Part shown: piece by piece, positions 42,793 to 55,680 of the stretch | Position numbering within the stretch: position 1 is the stretch's first letter | Layout: each line of letters starts with the position of its first letter | DNA from: Cryptomeria japonica | Taxonomy: Eukaryota; Streptophyta; Pinopsida; Cupressales; Cupressaceae | Direction: 5' to 3' | Assembly (NCBI RefSeq): GCF_030272615.1 | Contig: NC_081405.1 | Coordinates: 571,438,252-571,502,251, forward strand | DNA: 64,000 nt | Notes under the pieces: generated by a model | What the model saw: only the letters and a program-made list of their open reading frames with translations | Databases searched by the model: none | Told to the model about the DNA's origin: nothing | Program-made: the position numbers and the translations under genes

Positions 42793-45700
42793 GTATCTTT
42801 CATGCTTGTTGCTACATGTCATGTGATCTGGTCAAATGGCCTATTTTTTACTTTACAACACAAATCTGATTGAGGAGATTTTGTCACCCTACTCTTGCCA
42901 TGTTGGCATTCTTCTATAGTTGATCATAGGTCATATCCCACTTAGTGGCTAGTGTGGGTCCTACTATCAATTGATAATTATTCTTTTGGGACCATTAATG
43001 TTTATGTTCCCAATGATGTTGTTGAACGATCTTGTTTGTGGCGATGGATTGTTGACACCTTGCCACTTGCCACTTGGATAATGTGAGAGGATTTTAATAT
43101 GGTTGAAGTGGCCTCTGATAAAGATGGCATTCTGCCTTTTTGATGGATAGTTGTTGAGCAAGAGGCATGGTTCCATATGCGTATCAAATTGGATCTTATC
43201 AATCCCAACACCAATCGTCCTCCCTCTTAGGGTATTTGACATACTTGGTGTAATTAAAGAGTTGGCTCTAATAGATTTTTTCAATGCCTTGATTGTGCCA
43301 TGATCTTAGCCCAATCCTTTTTTTCTTTTGGGGAAAATCTAACCCTTTCAGTTTTACCTCTTGCTAAGGTCACCTTGTCAAATCATTTCCCCATAAAATT
43401 AAGTATTGAATGGGAGTAAAACCATATGCATCCTTTTATAACATAATTTTTTCTCAATACTTCTTTTCTTAGTCATCCGCCCACATTGGCCAATATCCAA
43501 CAGGTCTAGAATCTTGAAAGTTATCCCACTTAACTTGATGGCTGGATTACATGGTAGAATGATGCTATCCAACGCACAAACCTCTTTCTCCACATTTATG
43601 GCAGATAGTTGGCTATGTATCACAAGCAGTTGTATGATGTTACCACCAAGGATTTAGAATCTACCATTGAAGATTTAATGGCTAACCCCTTCGACCTTGA
43701 GTTACAGGTTTGGGTTGCCCAACTTCAACATCAAAAATAGATAGCAAATAACCATTTAGTTAGAGGGACTCAAATTAAGGCTAGGTTGCACTGGCTCAAG
43801 GTTGGTGACTGTGCATCTAAATAATTCTTTTTTTCTCTCGAAGCCCACCATTCCTCTACCAGGATCAAAAGGATTAAGGATGGTCATGTTGTTCTCTTTG
43901 AGTTACCAAATATTCTTCAATTTTTTGTCAGAAATTATGAGAAGGTGTTCACAACATAGGAAAATTCTCCTAAGCATGACCGAGCCTTGTAGGAATTCCT
44001 TGCGGTGGTTTCTTCTCATCTCTTTGAAGCTCAAAGGATGTTTCGTGACTAGTTTCTTACTTTTGAGGACCTTAGAGAGGCTATTTTTTCTATGGTAGAT
44101 GACAAAGCTCTTGGTTGTGACGACTTTCCTTGTGAATTTTATAAAGCCTTGTGGCCTTGTGTTGGTTCTGACTTGAACAAAATTTATTTGGAGGCTTTTC
44201 ACTCTCAATCTTTGGGAAAACTTATTAACAAGGGAAATATCAAATTCATCCCTAAAGCTTTGTAATTGGCGACCTATCACTTTGTTGAATATTTCGTACA
44301 AGATCATTGTTAGGGCTTTGGCTCTCAAAGTCAAACATCTCCTTCCTTAGATTGTCCAGCCTAAACAAACTAGTTTTATTAAATCCAGGTTTATCCTTAA
44401 TAACATTATTGTAGTTTGGGAAGGTATGGAGTGGGCTCAAAATTCTTCACAGAAAGCCCTCTTCCTTAAAATTGATTTTGCCAAAGCTTATGACTACATT
44501 GAATGGCCCTTTATTCTTGCGATGTTGAAAGCATTAGGATTTGGTCCCCGCTTTATCCAGTCTATTCAGATGCTTTTTGGGGAAGTTTCATCTTGTATCA
44601 CCATCAATGGTTTCCATTCTTTGGCTTTCAACAATTTTAGTTCTATTCGCCAAGGTTGTCCTCTTGTATCCTCTTTATATGTGCTTTTTGTTGAAGGATT
44701 TGGGTATTTGTTTGCCTCTGCCATTTTAGCTGGATGCGTAAGGAGGATTTCCCTGCCCGAGTCACCTTCTCAACTTGTCAATGGCCATTTTGTAGATGAT
44801 TCCTTTCTTACTCTCATTGAAGAGGAGAATAATGTCAAGGAGGTGCTTCATTGTTTGGATATTTTTGTTTGGCATCTGGGTCGGCTATCCAATGGCACAA
44901 AGCCTAGTGTTATAAACAATATTTCCTTCCTGCCCCACCTTGGACTCTATAGTATGGTTGGAAATGGATCCAACATGGGGAAATCTTTTTGGTTTCTGGG
45001 CATTCCCTTTTATTTTCAAGGGTTTGTTGTGTCCCTCTGGAATGTTGTGTTACCCAAAATTGAGAAGAAGTTTGCATCCTAGATTACCAAACCACTCTCC
45101 TTGGCTAGTAAACTTTGGATTTGCTCCAAGGTTCTTGTGGCTACTCGTACTTATTATTCTTTTTGTTAGGCTCCTTCCAAAGCCTCTTACAATAGGCTTG
45201 ATCAAGTTTTGTGAGACTTTTTGTGGGCCAATGGATTTGACCATCATGGTTTTCATAGGTTCTCTTGGGATTATTGTTGTCTCCCATGCAAATTTGGTGG
45301 GCTTGGCCTTTTATCTACCCAAAAGCAAGGGATTTCATTGTGTGCCAAATGGGTTCTCAGAGCTATTTCTAGTAATGAAGATTGGAAAATTTTGTTATGA
45401 AACTATGTTTCTTTGGGGCATCCTATCAATAGACCGGCTTGGAAGGGGATTTTCTTTCAAACCCTTCTTGTTATGAAAGATTATGTGCATATTCAAGGTA
45501 CTTTTGTTGCCAAAAGCGTTTGATAGGCTTGGGAAGTTGTTAAGCCTTGGCGTTGCAAAGACGAGTCAGGGTTTCATGATGGTCTTTCTTTTAACCATCA
45601 CAACATTTGGTGGTCTCCTCTCATATAGGTCTAGGGGCTTCCTCTTTCCCATGTTCCTAGAATTCATGCTCTGCATTTTCACAAACATGATATTTGTACT

Positions 45701-47145
45701 CCTCGAGATCTTTTTTCTTGTGCCACTATGAGTCTCCATTTTTGGGAAGATTTGCAAACCCAATATCGCCTCGTTCGACCAGATCAACAAACATTTGAGC
45801 TTGTGTTATCTTCTTTGTCTTTGAATATGCTACACAAGCTTGGTATTCATTATGTGAGGCCTTGGTGGAAAGACTGGCATTGGTTTCCCAACACCACTTT
45901 TTGTAACTACAAACCCAAGATGGGCTATCATTGGCTTGTGCTTCATTTTCCTATGGTCCTCGTTTTGAATCTCAAGTGACATTTGTAGTCTTCATAGAGC
46001 ACATGGAGTCATAGATCTCTTACTCTTTGGTCTTCTATTGTTGAGCCTAAAGTGGTTCATTTTCCTTGGTGTATTCTTTTCCAAGGCTTGCCCTTGGGTT
46101 CTTGTCTCAGGAATCTAGGGGTGCCAGACCCTTGTTGTCCCTTTTGTGGGTTGCCGGAGACCTTGATGCATCTCTTCTAGTTCTGCAGAAGAGCTCAACA
46201 ACTGTGGATCTAGATACATGATTTTTTTAGGCCTTTTCAACCTAAGCCTTTCTCTTGGCATATGGTTCTATTAGAATATTCCCATTGGATCCTTCCAAAT
46301 TCTCACAAATATGACATGCTTTCAAGGTAGAAATCCTATTCAGCTTATGGAAAGATAGAAATGCTATTTTATTTTGCCACAACTCTCTTGATACTCATGT
46401 TTCTTTGTATGCTAAAACTTGTATATGCAATAATGTGATATTACAACTTCAAGTGCAAGCTAATAAAGTGGATCTTGAAGTGGCCCACTTGCAAGTGCTT
46501 CTAACCACTCGGGTAATGCCCCTTGTATAGTTGTCAAGATTTTACTGGATCCTTCTTTCTCTGGCAATCATTCACCAGCTTGTGGCCATCAACGAGGTCA
46601 CAACTCTTCCATTGGTAGCTATGACACACCTCGCTCTTAGGCTCCTTGTTTCCACTTTGGCAAAGGGAGATACTTTATGTGTCGCTACTCTACCTATCCA
46701 CGTCAGGGTGGCTCTCCTTCTAGGTGGTCTGTGGGTGATGGTGCTTCTTCGACTCCTGGTGGTTCTGGTTGTCTGGTTTCTGATTGCCCCAGTTCTTCTA
46801 AAGGGTTTCCTCGACTTGCTCTTAATTACTTGAGTGAGAGAAGATAAAGATGATAAAGAAGAGGATGTTGAATATGGGTGGTCTCTTTGAGACCCCCCCT
46901 TGACTACACTGATGTATGGGGTAAAAAAGATGGCATGGATCCACCTCCTCCTTTTTTTGTTGTTGCTTTAGCCACTTAGACTTTTTTGGATGTTTCTAGA
47001 TTTCTAGGTTGGGCCCATGTTTTTTGGATGCATTCGAGCTATGCCTGTATGACTCTTGGGGAATGACTCTTTCCTCACACTTTTTTTTTGTGAATAGTGT
47101 ACTCTCTTGTACTTATTTTAATTAAAATGCTTATTCATAAATAAA
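42793..47145 (+). mobile_element. LINE relic 2, 5'-truncated
   Basis: Begins inside the endonuclease (SFGTINVYVPND near 42986, then DFNMVEVASDKDGILPF near 43090, SNHFPIKL near 43380). Reverse transcriptase at about 44090-45100: ALGCDDFPCEFYKALWP, LKIDFAKAYDYIEWPF, IRQGCPLVSSLYVLF and FVDD near 44788-44799. A zf-RVT-type CCPFCGLPETLMHLF is near 46130-46180, and a glycine/serine-rich tail follows. The 3' end, with AATAAAAAAATG near 47140, looks like a poly-A remnant. Many stops and shifts. It is of a different subfamily from the LINE at 18602. Confidence 0.88.
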
Positions 47146-48535
47146 AAAATGAATTGTTGTTTGTTAGGTTTTTTGTTGATGTAAATGTGGATCTAATTAT
47201 TCCTTTTTTAATTAATAATAATAGTATCCTATAAATTAGGAGATTAGGTGCAATAGATTGTTTAAGAGGACTTTATTGTTATGTGATTAAAAATGTCACA
47301 ATCACTCTATTGGTGGTTGCTTGAACATTATGAGGAAGCATTACTTCTGTAGAATAAAAAATAAACGTGGATCTTTTCCCTTTTGATCCTTCAAAAATGG
47401 ATCCCTTGGTCAGTGATGGTGATGAGGGTACCCCTTCTTCAAATAAGATTCTCTCTAGTGTCAATGGTGTTCTATTTTTTAAGTCCTTGGCTTTGATAAG
47501 ACAATTCAAACAAGACTATTTAGGAAAAAAATTTCAATAAGGTTTTCCCTAGGGCTTTGTGGTTACCTATTATACCTTTAACATATAAGGTTTCAATAAA
47601 GAAACATCTAGATGGGAGGTCAACAAGAAGTCCTATAAATTCTTATGAGTTAGGTACAATAACTAAAGAGGGAATGCAACTAGTAAGGAAATTAGCATAA
47701 ACGAGTCTATTGCTAGGATTTTTGGTTGTATTCAAACCTCTTTAGAGAACTTTGGCTTCAAGCTAGCTTGACTCGATTGGATTGTTATTTTATTTGTTTG
47801 GTTATAGTTATTTTTAGTCCCTTTTGAAGGTCTTTTGACTGTTGCTACTAGTTTATAACCTTAGTGCTATTTGATACTTGTTGTAGGTTCATTCTTGGGA
47901 ATTAGGATTCATTGAACACTATATCCTTTTATGTCTATGTAAAAGGTTTTGGGCCTTTCCAAACCCCCTTTTGTTATTTATCTTTAAAAAAAGGATATTT
48001 CAATTTATAATTTAAGATGGAAAAATGGTTTATTAGATGTCATAACTTGTTGGTCTTGGTTTTAGTTTTCTGGACTCTCATCGATAGAGTATTTGTACAA
48101 TTCTAACCTTTGCAAGTGTGGAATTATTCTTTTCTATCATCTTAATATAAATTTCATTAATCTAATTTAAAGAAAAACTATTATTTAATTTATTCACCTT
48201 GATGTTAATATATTTGAATGAGGGTAAGCACTAGTGATGTCTATAAACACGTTTAGGGAATCTATCATGTAGATTTTTTTGTGCTCTGAGGTTGAATACC
48301 TAGATGCACTGATCTTAGAACTATAACTAATATAATTGAAGGCAACAAGGAATCATGTCATTAGATTGGGATGAAATGATTTTTTTAGGAAGTTTGGTTT
48401 ATCTTCACAAATTCATACATACATGTGCTCCCCAAATCCTAAGTTACAATGCTTGTGATAGTGTGTGGATTAAATCTCCATTATTTTGATAGGATATATA
48501 TTTCTTTACAAACTAACATACATATTGCTCCATGT
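47146..48535. other. Decayed sequence, possibly another LINE 3' tail
   Basis: AT-rich. Around 47880-47990 the sequence GGTTTTGGGCCTTTCCAAAC then CCCCTTTTG and an A-rich end resembles a LINE 3' terminus. Nothing codes reliably. Confidence 0.35.
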
Positions 48536-48539
48536 AGGC

Positions 48540-48960
48540 CAATAACAACTTGTTCTCAATGGTTATTTGTCTAGGATAGTACCACCCATGTGTGTGCCAC
48601 AGATAAATTACATTGAGTTCTTTTATTATGAAAACATCGTCTTTTGAATTAAGACATCTAAGTAGAGTATCATCAAATCTCCTTCTTTATATTTTTTTCC
48701 AATGATGGTAAAATAAGATTAGCATTGGATACAAGCTTTATGTTGAGCACAAGCATAAATTCCATTCAATACAAAGGCTTATTGGGACCAATAAGTTTAC
48801 AGGTGAACTCTAATTTCAAGACATCATATGCAAGTACCAAAATATTCTCGACTAAGAATTCACAATGTTGATTTTTCAATGGCATATCCAAAAGGGACCT
48901 AATTGTAACCATGGCATCTACTCCTTTATTTTAGTCCTTAGCATTCAACTATTAATGGTA
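48540..48960 (-). pseudogene. Ty3/gypsy pol relic (RNase H to integrase zinc finger)
   Basis: The minus strand aligns with the Tat element's 32550-32960 region: RRFDDTLLRCLNSKDDV against RRGLDGTLLRCLDRND, and GTHMGGTIL-like text against GTHSSGTTL. The rest follows with many stops. It is a strongly decayed relative, not a recent copy. Confidence 0.7.
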
Positions 48961-49690
48961 GGTATGAAACCTTAACTATCATCTTTTCCCTAATGTTGGA
49001 ACCTACTCTTGTATGCCCCAAATTGTAAAAGTTTTCTTGGTCTTATGTCTCATTTAAGGACTCGATCATATTTTCCCTTCATTTATATCTAAATAAATAT
49101 TCAATGTGCTCCCATAGTCTAATTCTACCTAAACATTATAATTTACCTTCTCCCCATTGTTTTTTCATATGTCTAAAATTTCACAAATTTGAAAATTTAA
49201 TAAGGGATCCTATATGTCATTTATTGGCATTAGGTGAGGTTTCAAATTTCCCTTGTCTTAATACCTACATTTGATTCCCTTCAACCTCACATTGTCCTAT
49301 TTTTCAAATTTTAAGAAATCTATAAAATAACATGTCTTTATTCATCTTCAATCCTTAGTGGATTCCCCTTTCCTTTTCGCACTTCTTGTTTACAAATACA
49401 AACTTATTGTAATCACTTTTCCAAATGATATACAATACGTTACATTTCATGATTTCTCCTTTCCTTTTCCCACTTCCTCTCTTTTCCCCCCTCAAAAATA
49501 CCTTGGGTATGAAAAAGTTTGTATCCCCATTCCCATGTGATGCTTACGTATACTTTGTGAAAGCATTTTCTTGAATCTTCAACCTTAATCCTGCAAAATA
49601 TTTTTTATATATTATATTTGATAGGTCTTGCCAACTATAATTAAGATGACATGGCACTCTCTCAAAATTCAAAATCATGTTGTATTCTAA
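48961..49690. other. No recognisable gene
   Basis: AT-rich. It probably continues old retrotransposon sequence from the left, but I cannot align it. Confidence 0.35.
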
Positions 49691-49837
49691 ATTTTAATTA
49701 ATAAATAAATATGTTCAATCCTTCAGTCAAATACATCTTATGGTCAAAGGAGAAACTTACATTTAAATATGCATTTGTGCTAGATAAGTTCTCAAAAAGC
49801 CATCAAGATCTTCATTTTATTTTGCAAATTACAATAG
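49691..49837 (+). promoter_or_regulatory. Remnant promoter and leader of UGT copy 3
   Basis: Contains TTAATTAATAAATAAATATG, CAGTCAAATACATCTTATGGTC and TCATTTTATTTTGCAAATTAC, matching pieces of the intact UGT upstream region but with large deletions. Confidence 0.6.
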
Positions 49838-50401
49838 ATGGACTACAGAAACCACAGATGGTGATCTTGTCATTCCCTGCAATAGGTCACTGCATTCCTC
49901 TATTGGAGCTCTCAAGGCTTGTTGCCTCCCAAGGATCTTCTCACACCACTCAGATTTAAAAGGAATGAGATAAATCAATTTCTGGAGTGTAGACAAGATG
50001 AATCCAATCATGAAGTTTCTATAGCCAATGTTACAGATCATCAGTAAAGGTGGATTGAGATTGGTACTTAATACTTTCACGGAGTTGGAATCTGAGAAAC
50101 CTAATGATAAAACCAGTGTGGGTCAAAGGTCCCCTACTGTCGATGAGTTATTTTGGCTATGTGCTTGTGAAAGAATGGAAGGGAAATGAAAATATATGTT
50201 ATTTATGCTATAGTGAAAGTAGATGTACAGACTACTACAGTGATCTCAGATGTGCAGGTTTATGGATAGATGAGAGAGGTTTTAAGACAAGTTCTTAGTG
50301 ATGACAAGGGTAAAGAGATGGGAACGACTGCATAGAAGCCAGGCATTTGCAATTGAAATGCACAAGTGGCTAAAGATGAGACAAGAATAATCAAGTTTGT
50401 G
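49838..50401 (+). pseudogene. UGT copy 3 (broken glycosyltransferase)
   Basis: Aligns with the intact UGT in three blocks. Block 1 covers the N-terminus, with PFxxxGH as SFPAIGHCIPLLELSRLVAS; the original start ATG has become ATA (the ATG of GATGGACTA lies four bases later, out of register with the homologous start). Block 2 (about 49935-50165) resumes at the codons for DLPKPLRFKRNE after loss of about 400 bp. Block 3 (about 50275-50401) covers the C-terminal RQVLSGDKGKEM region after loss of about 500 bp that includes the whole PSPG box. Many stops. The 3' UTR homology runs on to about 50660. Confidence 0.92.
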
Positions 50402-50660
50402 CTAAGTTTGTACACATAATGGTTCTATTAGTTCAGTTTTAAGATTATGTATTCTAATTTAGTAGTAGGAATGAGGTTATCTATTATGGTTGTTTATTTT
50501 GTATTTTTTTAAGGGTTTAGATTGAGTTAAGTAAGCTTATGAGATAAGGGTGGAATGGTTTGGTTTGGTTTTTTTTGATTGTTTTATTTAAGTAGACATA
50601 AATAAAATTATTTTGGAAAAGTTATGTTGTCATGAAAATACAATTTGTTGTTAATATTTT

Positions 50661-52295
50661 TAATGAGTTACTATTATCATATTGCATGGAAGACATCTAG
50701 TTTATTTATGGTATCAAATATAGAGTAAGCATTTGTTAAGTTTTTTCTTCTATAATACATGTTGATAAGAGTATTAGTCTAGAATGCATATGGTAATTGT
50801 AACTCATTTATCATTAATTTTTCAATGAAGTTATTTGGGTCATGAAAAAGCATTGTTGGTTACAATATGATAGGGTTTTACAAGTTTTCACACCATGTTA
50901 TTCTTTTATCTAACTTTATCATTGGTAGATATAAATTTGGTGAAAATTTTGGTTTTAAATTGTAGGCATCTACAACTTTAATTATTGTTGAAGATATATC
51001 AACGTAAGTCATTTGTTCCCATATCAGATAGTAAAAATGATCTAGTGAATGATATAAAATATTCCATTAAAAAAATTGAAACAAAAATTCTCAAAATAAA
51101 CACAAAAAGTAAATTAATTTAAGTAGAATCTACTTACTAGAATAACACAAAGACAAAAATCAAATGAAAAATAAAATTAAAAAAATAACTTAAAACATTT
51201 TTTAAAAAATTTTATTCAAGATTATTTTCTGAAAATGATTTTATACTACCTTTGTTTTTACTATTTTTTAGAGGAATGTTCATTATTTTTTGAAAATTTC
51301 TTGTTTGATTAGAGTTGTTTGATTAGAGTTGTTTAATTTCTAAAATAATTTATATTTTTCATAAGAAGTCTTTAAATGGTTTAAGAGCTTCATGCAACTA
51401 GTTTTGTGTAGTATAGTGTTGCTTGGAAATGATTTTGTGAAGAATTCACATCTACAACTACCTCTCATGAAAATAAATTATTCTTAAATATATTTTAAAT
51501 ATAAGGAGTGATGATAGAGTATAAATACTAGATTATTTAATTATATATGCTTATTGACTAAACTTTCTTGAAATTAAATATGAACTCTCACATCTAGATA
51601 TATGAAAGTCCTTACATATGTAAAAATATTCTATTGATACGAGAGTCCTCAAGGACCTAGTTCATATTAAAATATCTTGCCTTCCTATGGTCACTTTCTT
51701 TGTAATGGGATATGGAAATTAGGTTATGGATGGAAGATACTTATGAATGAAAAAAATAAGAATAGAATGTGAGATGTTAGATTTTAGATATTTGGAGCCA
51801 TGTAGGTATTTATGGGTATCAAAATTGTTTCTCCACCATCTTAAAAAATTGTTTCATCTTTAAGATAATTGGGTGTCATTAATAATGTAGAAGATGAGGC
51901 TCACCAACAAATTGAGAAGTGTTTAAATTCAATTGGTGAGATTGATTATTCTAGATGCTACATTTTGATCTCATTTTTTACTCAGGAGTGTATTCTTGGA
52001 GGTTCCATTAATAAGGTCTTAAACCAAATTGATGGTTTTTAAAATTAGTAACTACACCCAATGTACACTTCACCCTTATATATTTATCACTAGGTCAAGA
52101 AAAACTAGTCGCATAAAACATCTTATATAGATAATTTAATACCTTAAACTTATAGTTGTATATAATTCTCATAGATATCATAGTGGTAATGTTCATGAAT
52201 GTATGACATGATTCTTTGATTATTTAGCTCATGTGGCATATAAAATGGTTAGAGAAAATGTTGAATATGATTTGTGTGAGATTTTGTGATGACAA
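50661..52295. other. AT-rich, no recognisable gene
   Basis: Very AT-rich to about 51600. From about 51850 coding-like but stop-filled plus-strand text may be the upstream part of the copia-like relic that follows. Confidence 0.4.
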
Positions 52296-53975
52296 TTGTT
52301 TTACAATATGAAGATGTCAAAGAGTGATATGTACCTGTTTCAGAATGTTTCTCTAATTGTCTATTTAGTTTTCTATTTTCTACATCCCTTTCTTGGTATG
52401 GAGAATATTGCATGGAGAAATGATATGACCATTCGGTCACGAATCAAAGGTTACTTAGATGATTTGGAAGATAGCTATAATATGTGTAGAAATTTCTTTG
52501 AAAATCTCAAAAGTGTTTTGGTTTTGAGGAATCAGATTCCTCAGGCCAAGGTTTTCGACTTGTATGAGTATGGCATTGTGTTTTTAGTTGATAAAGATAA
52601 TTAATTTTTAGAAGCTGCACTTCTAAGGATTTCTTGGGCAACTCCATTACCTAATGAGGTTTTTGAAGATGAATGCATGAAATTAGCAGGAAAATTTTCT
52701 ATGATGCAAAGGATTAGAGTGCAGGGAGGTTTGGAACAAAGGATGAGATTCTTGGAAGGTCCAAAATGTTGTTACCTGAAAAGAAAGTGAAGAAATATAG
52801 AAGGCCATTTGGAGAGGCATCTACCTCCCATTCTTAAGTTCACAAGAAAATAAAAAGAGTTCCAGAGAAGAAGAAAATCATGCTGGTGAATATTGATAGT
52901 GATGATGAGGAAGAGAAATGAAGGCATAACAAGAAATTGTTTAGAGCGAGAAAGAAGAAAAAGAGTAGAGTGTTTCTGAGGAAGCATTTGATGATGATGA
53001 TGATGGGCTTACAAAGGATAAAGTGCTTGATTTGATCAAGAAGCCCGACAGTGTAATTCAATCGGTGATTTATATCATAGTTATGTGTCTTATGAGCATG
53101 ATGTTATTGAGAAATCTTTTGTAAAGTATTTAGTGTAGAACAATTTGGTTGCTATTGATGTTGTTGATTGTCTTCTAGAGGAACTTGTTGAGTTGCTAAT
53201 TGAGAGAATGGCTGAAGAAGATGATAAGGGATAATTTACTAAAGAATTTGCATGAGATGATGATAGAGAAACTGTGTATAAAGGTACATCAGGTGTTGAA
53301 TCTTAGTTTATTGAATTTTAGGAAATCTACCGAAGAGGGTAAGAAAGTGTATAAATTTTGTTTGGGGTGGCCTATTGCCACACAAAAGTTTAAAAATGAA
53401 ATTGATCAGATTGAATCTTAGTTAGTTGTAATGGCTAAAGATTATAAAGTATCTACTGATATCTATGGCAAAGAAAGGGATAAGGTTCATAAATTGTATA
53501 ATCAATTAGCTCTGAGAAGGAAATAAAGAGATGATTCATAAGAATGTTTGGAGAGCTAAGAGTTGATATTGAGTTAAAACTTTTCTCTTATTTGATATTT
53601 CTAGTTGAAGAAGAGAGTGTTGAGAAAGGTGCCAAGGACATAAATTCTTTTGATGATGCTATGAATAAATGAATTGATTGTGATAGTCAGAGAAGAATTA
53701 TGGATGCTACTATTCATTCTTGGAAGGCCTCAGTGATCAAATTGAAGAAGCAATTCAAAGTCATATGGCCAAATAAATTTAATTGATTTCAGTGTTTTAA
53801 CGGTTTGTGGCCTTTGTCTTTGATGGCAAAGGGGGAGAAAGGTTACTGAAAAATATTTTAATATTTCTTTCTATCTATTTTCCTTTGAGATATTTGTTAG
53901 GGGGAGTTATTTACAAGGTTTATTCTATAAAAACATTTTTGGTTGTTTGCCATGAATAACAAAGGGGAAGAATAT
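52296..53975 (+). pseudogene. Unidentified retrotransposon ORF next to a G-rich PPT (copy A)
   Basis: The plus strand encodes FQNVSLIVYLVFYFLHPFLG, then MENIAWRNDMTIRSRIKGYL and QAKVFDLYEYGIVFLVDKDN, followed by a charged, stop-interrupted region rich in K and E. The same ORF appears on the minus strand at 60423-63505 (ALYFMNEIPGIHGKVQWAND; QKYEEIICFMVDKDQ). Both copies lead to a purine tract: here CAAAGGGGGAGAAAGG near 53828 and AACAAAGGGGAAGAATATTG near 53957. The position between pol and the 3' LTR is where copia SIRE-type elements keep an env-like ORF. The protein is not recognised. Confidence 0.6.
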
Positions 53976-54530
53976 TGTACATATGTGTTTTGTTGTCATT
54001 GATGTCAAACCATGTGGTTCGAATATGTTTTAAGTCTGGAAATCTATTGTATTGGAAGTGGCATTGAAATTTGTTCAAGTATGAGTTGATATGGTTTTGG
54101 AACAGAGATCTATATGATGGGTTCTATAGTTTGGTTCAGGCAGGTTGTGTTGGTTATTGATTCTATTGATTTCAGCATGATCAAGATTGTTGGAAGCATG
54201 TTTTGGATGATATGAGTGTTGCATGTTTTGGTCTAGACTCTTTCTTATGCAAAAATATAATTAGTGAAAGATTTAGGCTATATTATCAAAATTGGAAGTG
54301 ATGTAAATTTGGTCTGGTGATTCCATGAGAAATATTCTTTTGGTTTGATGTTAGATTAGGTCCATTTTATGGTTCTTGTTTTACATTTTGGTATGGATTA
54401 ATTATCTTGGTCAAAAGTGTTTGTACACATTATAATCTATCTTTTGGCCAACTTAGTGAGCAAGTTTTTCTTCCGGTTCGATGTGTATATATATGATGAT
54501 TTGTTGAAAAGAGTGTTTATGTGATAGACT
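53976..54530 (+). repeat. Probable LTR part of copia-like relic A
   Basis: Follows the purine tract and begins TGTACATATGTGTTTTG. In wording (TTGGTGATTCC, TGTATATATATGATG, then a GA-rich stretch) it resembles the LTR at 59453-60407 read on the minus strand, but it is diverged. The far end is not defined. Confidence 0.4.
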
Positions 54531-55680
54531 TGAGGAGAGGTATGAATGATATGCAAGCAAGTTGTGTATGCAAGTTATTGATATAGAAATGCAATATCAA
54601 AAATCTCAATCGACACAATTCAATGCAACAAATGGTGCCTTCCTCCACATCATCAGAGGTTGTGTACTGCCATCTTTGTCCTTTTGTCCATTGGGATCGC
54701 TTTGTCAGCGTCAAGCTAGAATTCACCAACTCTAGCGACCTGTCATCTTCAAGACTCTAGCATGGTGCGAAGACGTCCACGTGACATGCTATCATCCTGC
54801 AAATATGACAGTCTGCAAGTGGTCATTTGAGCGTTTTGCCTTTTCCTGGAAGGAATCGTAACATCTTTGCATGCGCCCACTGACGTTGGTTTCTCTTCTA
54901 GAGCCTATATATCTCCTGTTTGAAGACATTTTGAGTATCTTTTGGAAATTTTGGATCAATTCTTGCAAGTTGAAGCTTTTGGCAATCTCCTTGGGTGATA
55001 TTATCAGTTTTTCACAACACCACCATTGTTGCACTCAGTTGAACAAAATTATAGTACTATTATTCACAAGTCTTTGAAGGGGAGTTCACTTATTCTCCTT
55101 ATTTTGTTTTGTGTATTCATACTTATTTATCTTAATCTATTATCATCTTTCTGTTATCTTTATTATTAATTTCTTCGTGGCTTTATCTGGGTTGTTCATG
55201 GAGGTGGAAACACCAAAGCGAGGGTCTGACGAAGAAAAAATCCAAAACACAACCCCCAACATTTTCTTTTCTTATTTGTGTGTAGGCTTATGATGGTGAG
55301 AAAACTAATTGTGTTGTGGGAGGCTTCAATTGTGGACCCGCTATGAGCTTCTATCATTTTCCCTTATTTTATATTTTGGAATATCCTACTCATTTCATTT
55401 TGCCACATTTCTTAATTAATAGATGAGTTTTTTGTCTTTGTTGTACGGATTTTGTACCCTATTCGTGTAGCACGACAACACGTTGCGTTGGTGTCCTCGT
55501 TCTGCACACTTGTCCTAAGGACAAAGGTTAAATAGAGTCATTTGACAGTTCCATTTGTTGTTTGATAACTTAGTTTTGCATTTTTCATCCCTTGGCTCAC
55601 TCTTAGTGCCAGTTTAAGTGAGGTAGTGGCGAATAGGTTTGTTCCTTTTGCTTTATCACCTTGGGGGTAAAAAATCTCCT
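54531..55680. other. No clear gene; may include the LTR of the gypsy fragment that follows
   Basis: Mixed sequence ending CTCCTCTACA at 55685, which could be an LTR terminus followed by TTTTAGTGAACCCGATGTG, a candidate primer binding region. The LTR start was not found. Confidence 0.35.

Noticed and set aside
42793-42800. Simple insertion of the LINE into the retrotransposon LTR
   Set aside because: The missing U3 part does not reappear after the LINE tail near 47145, so the LTR was not just split.
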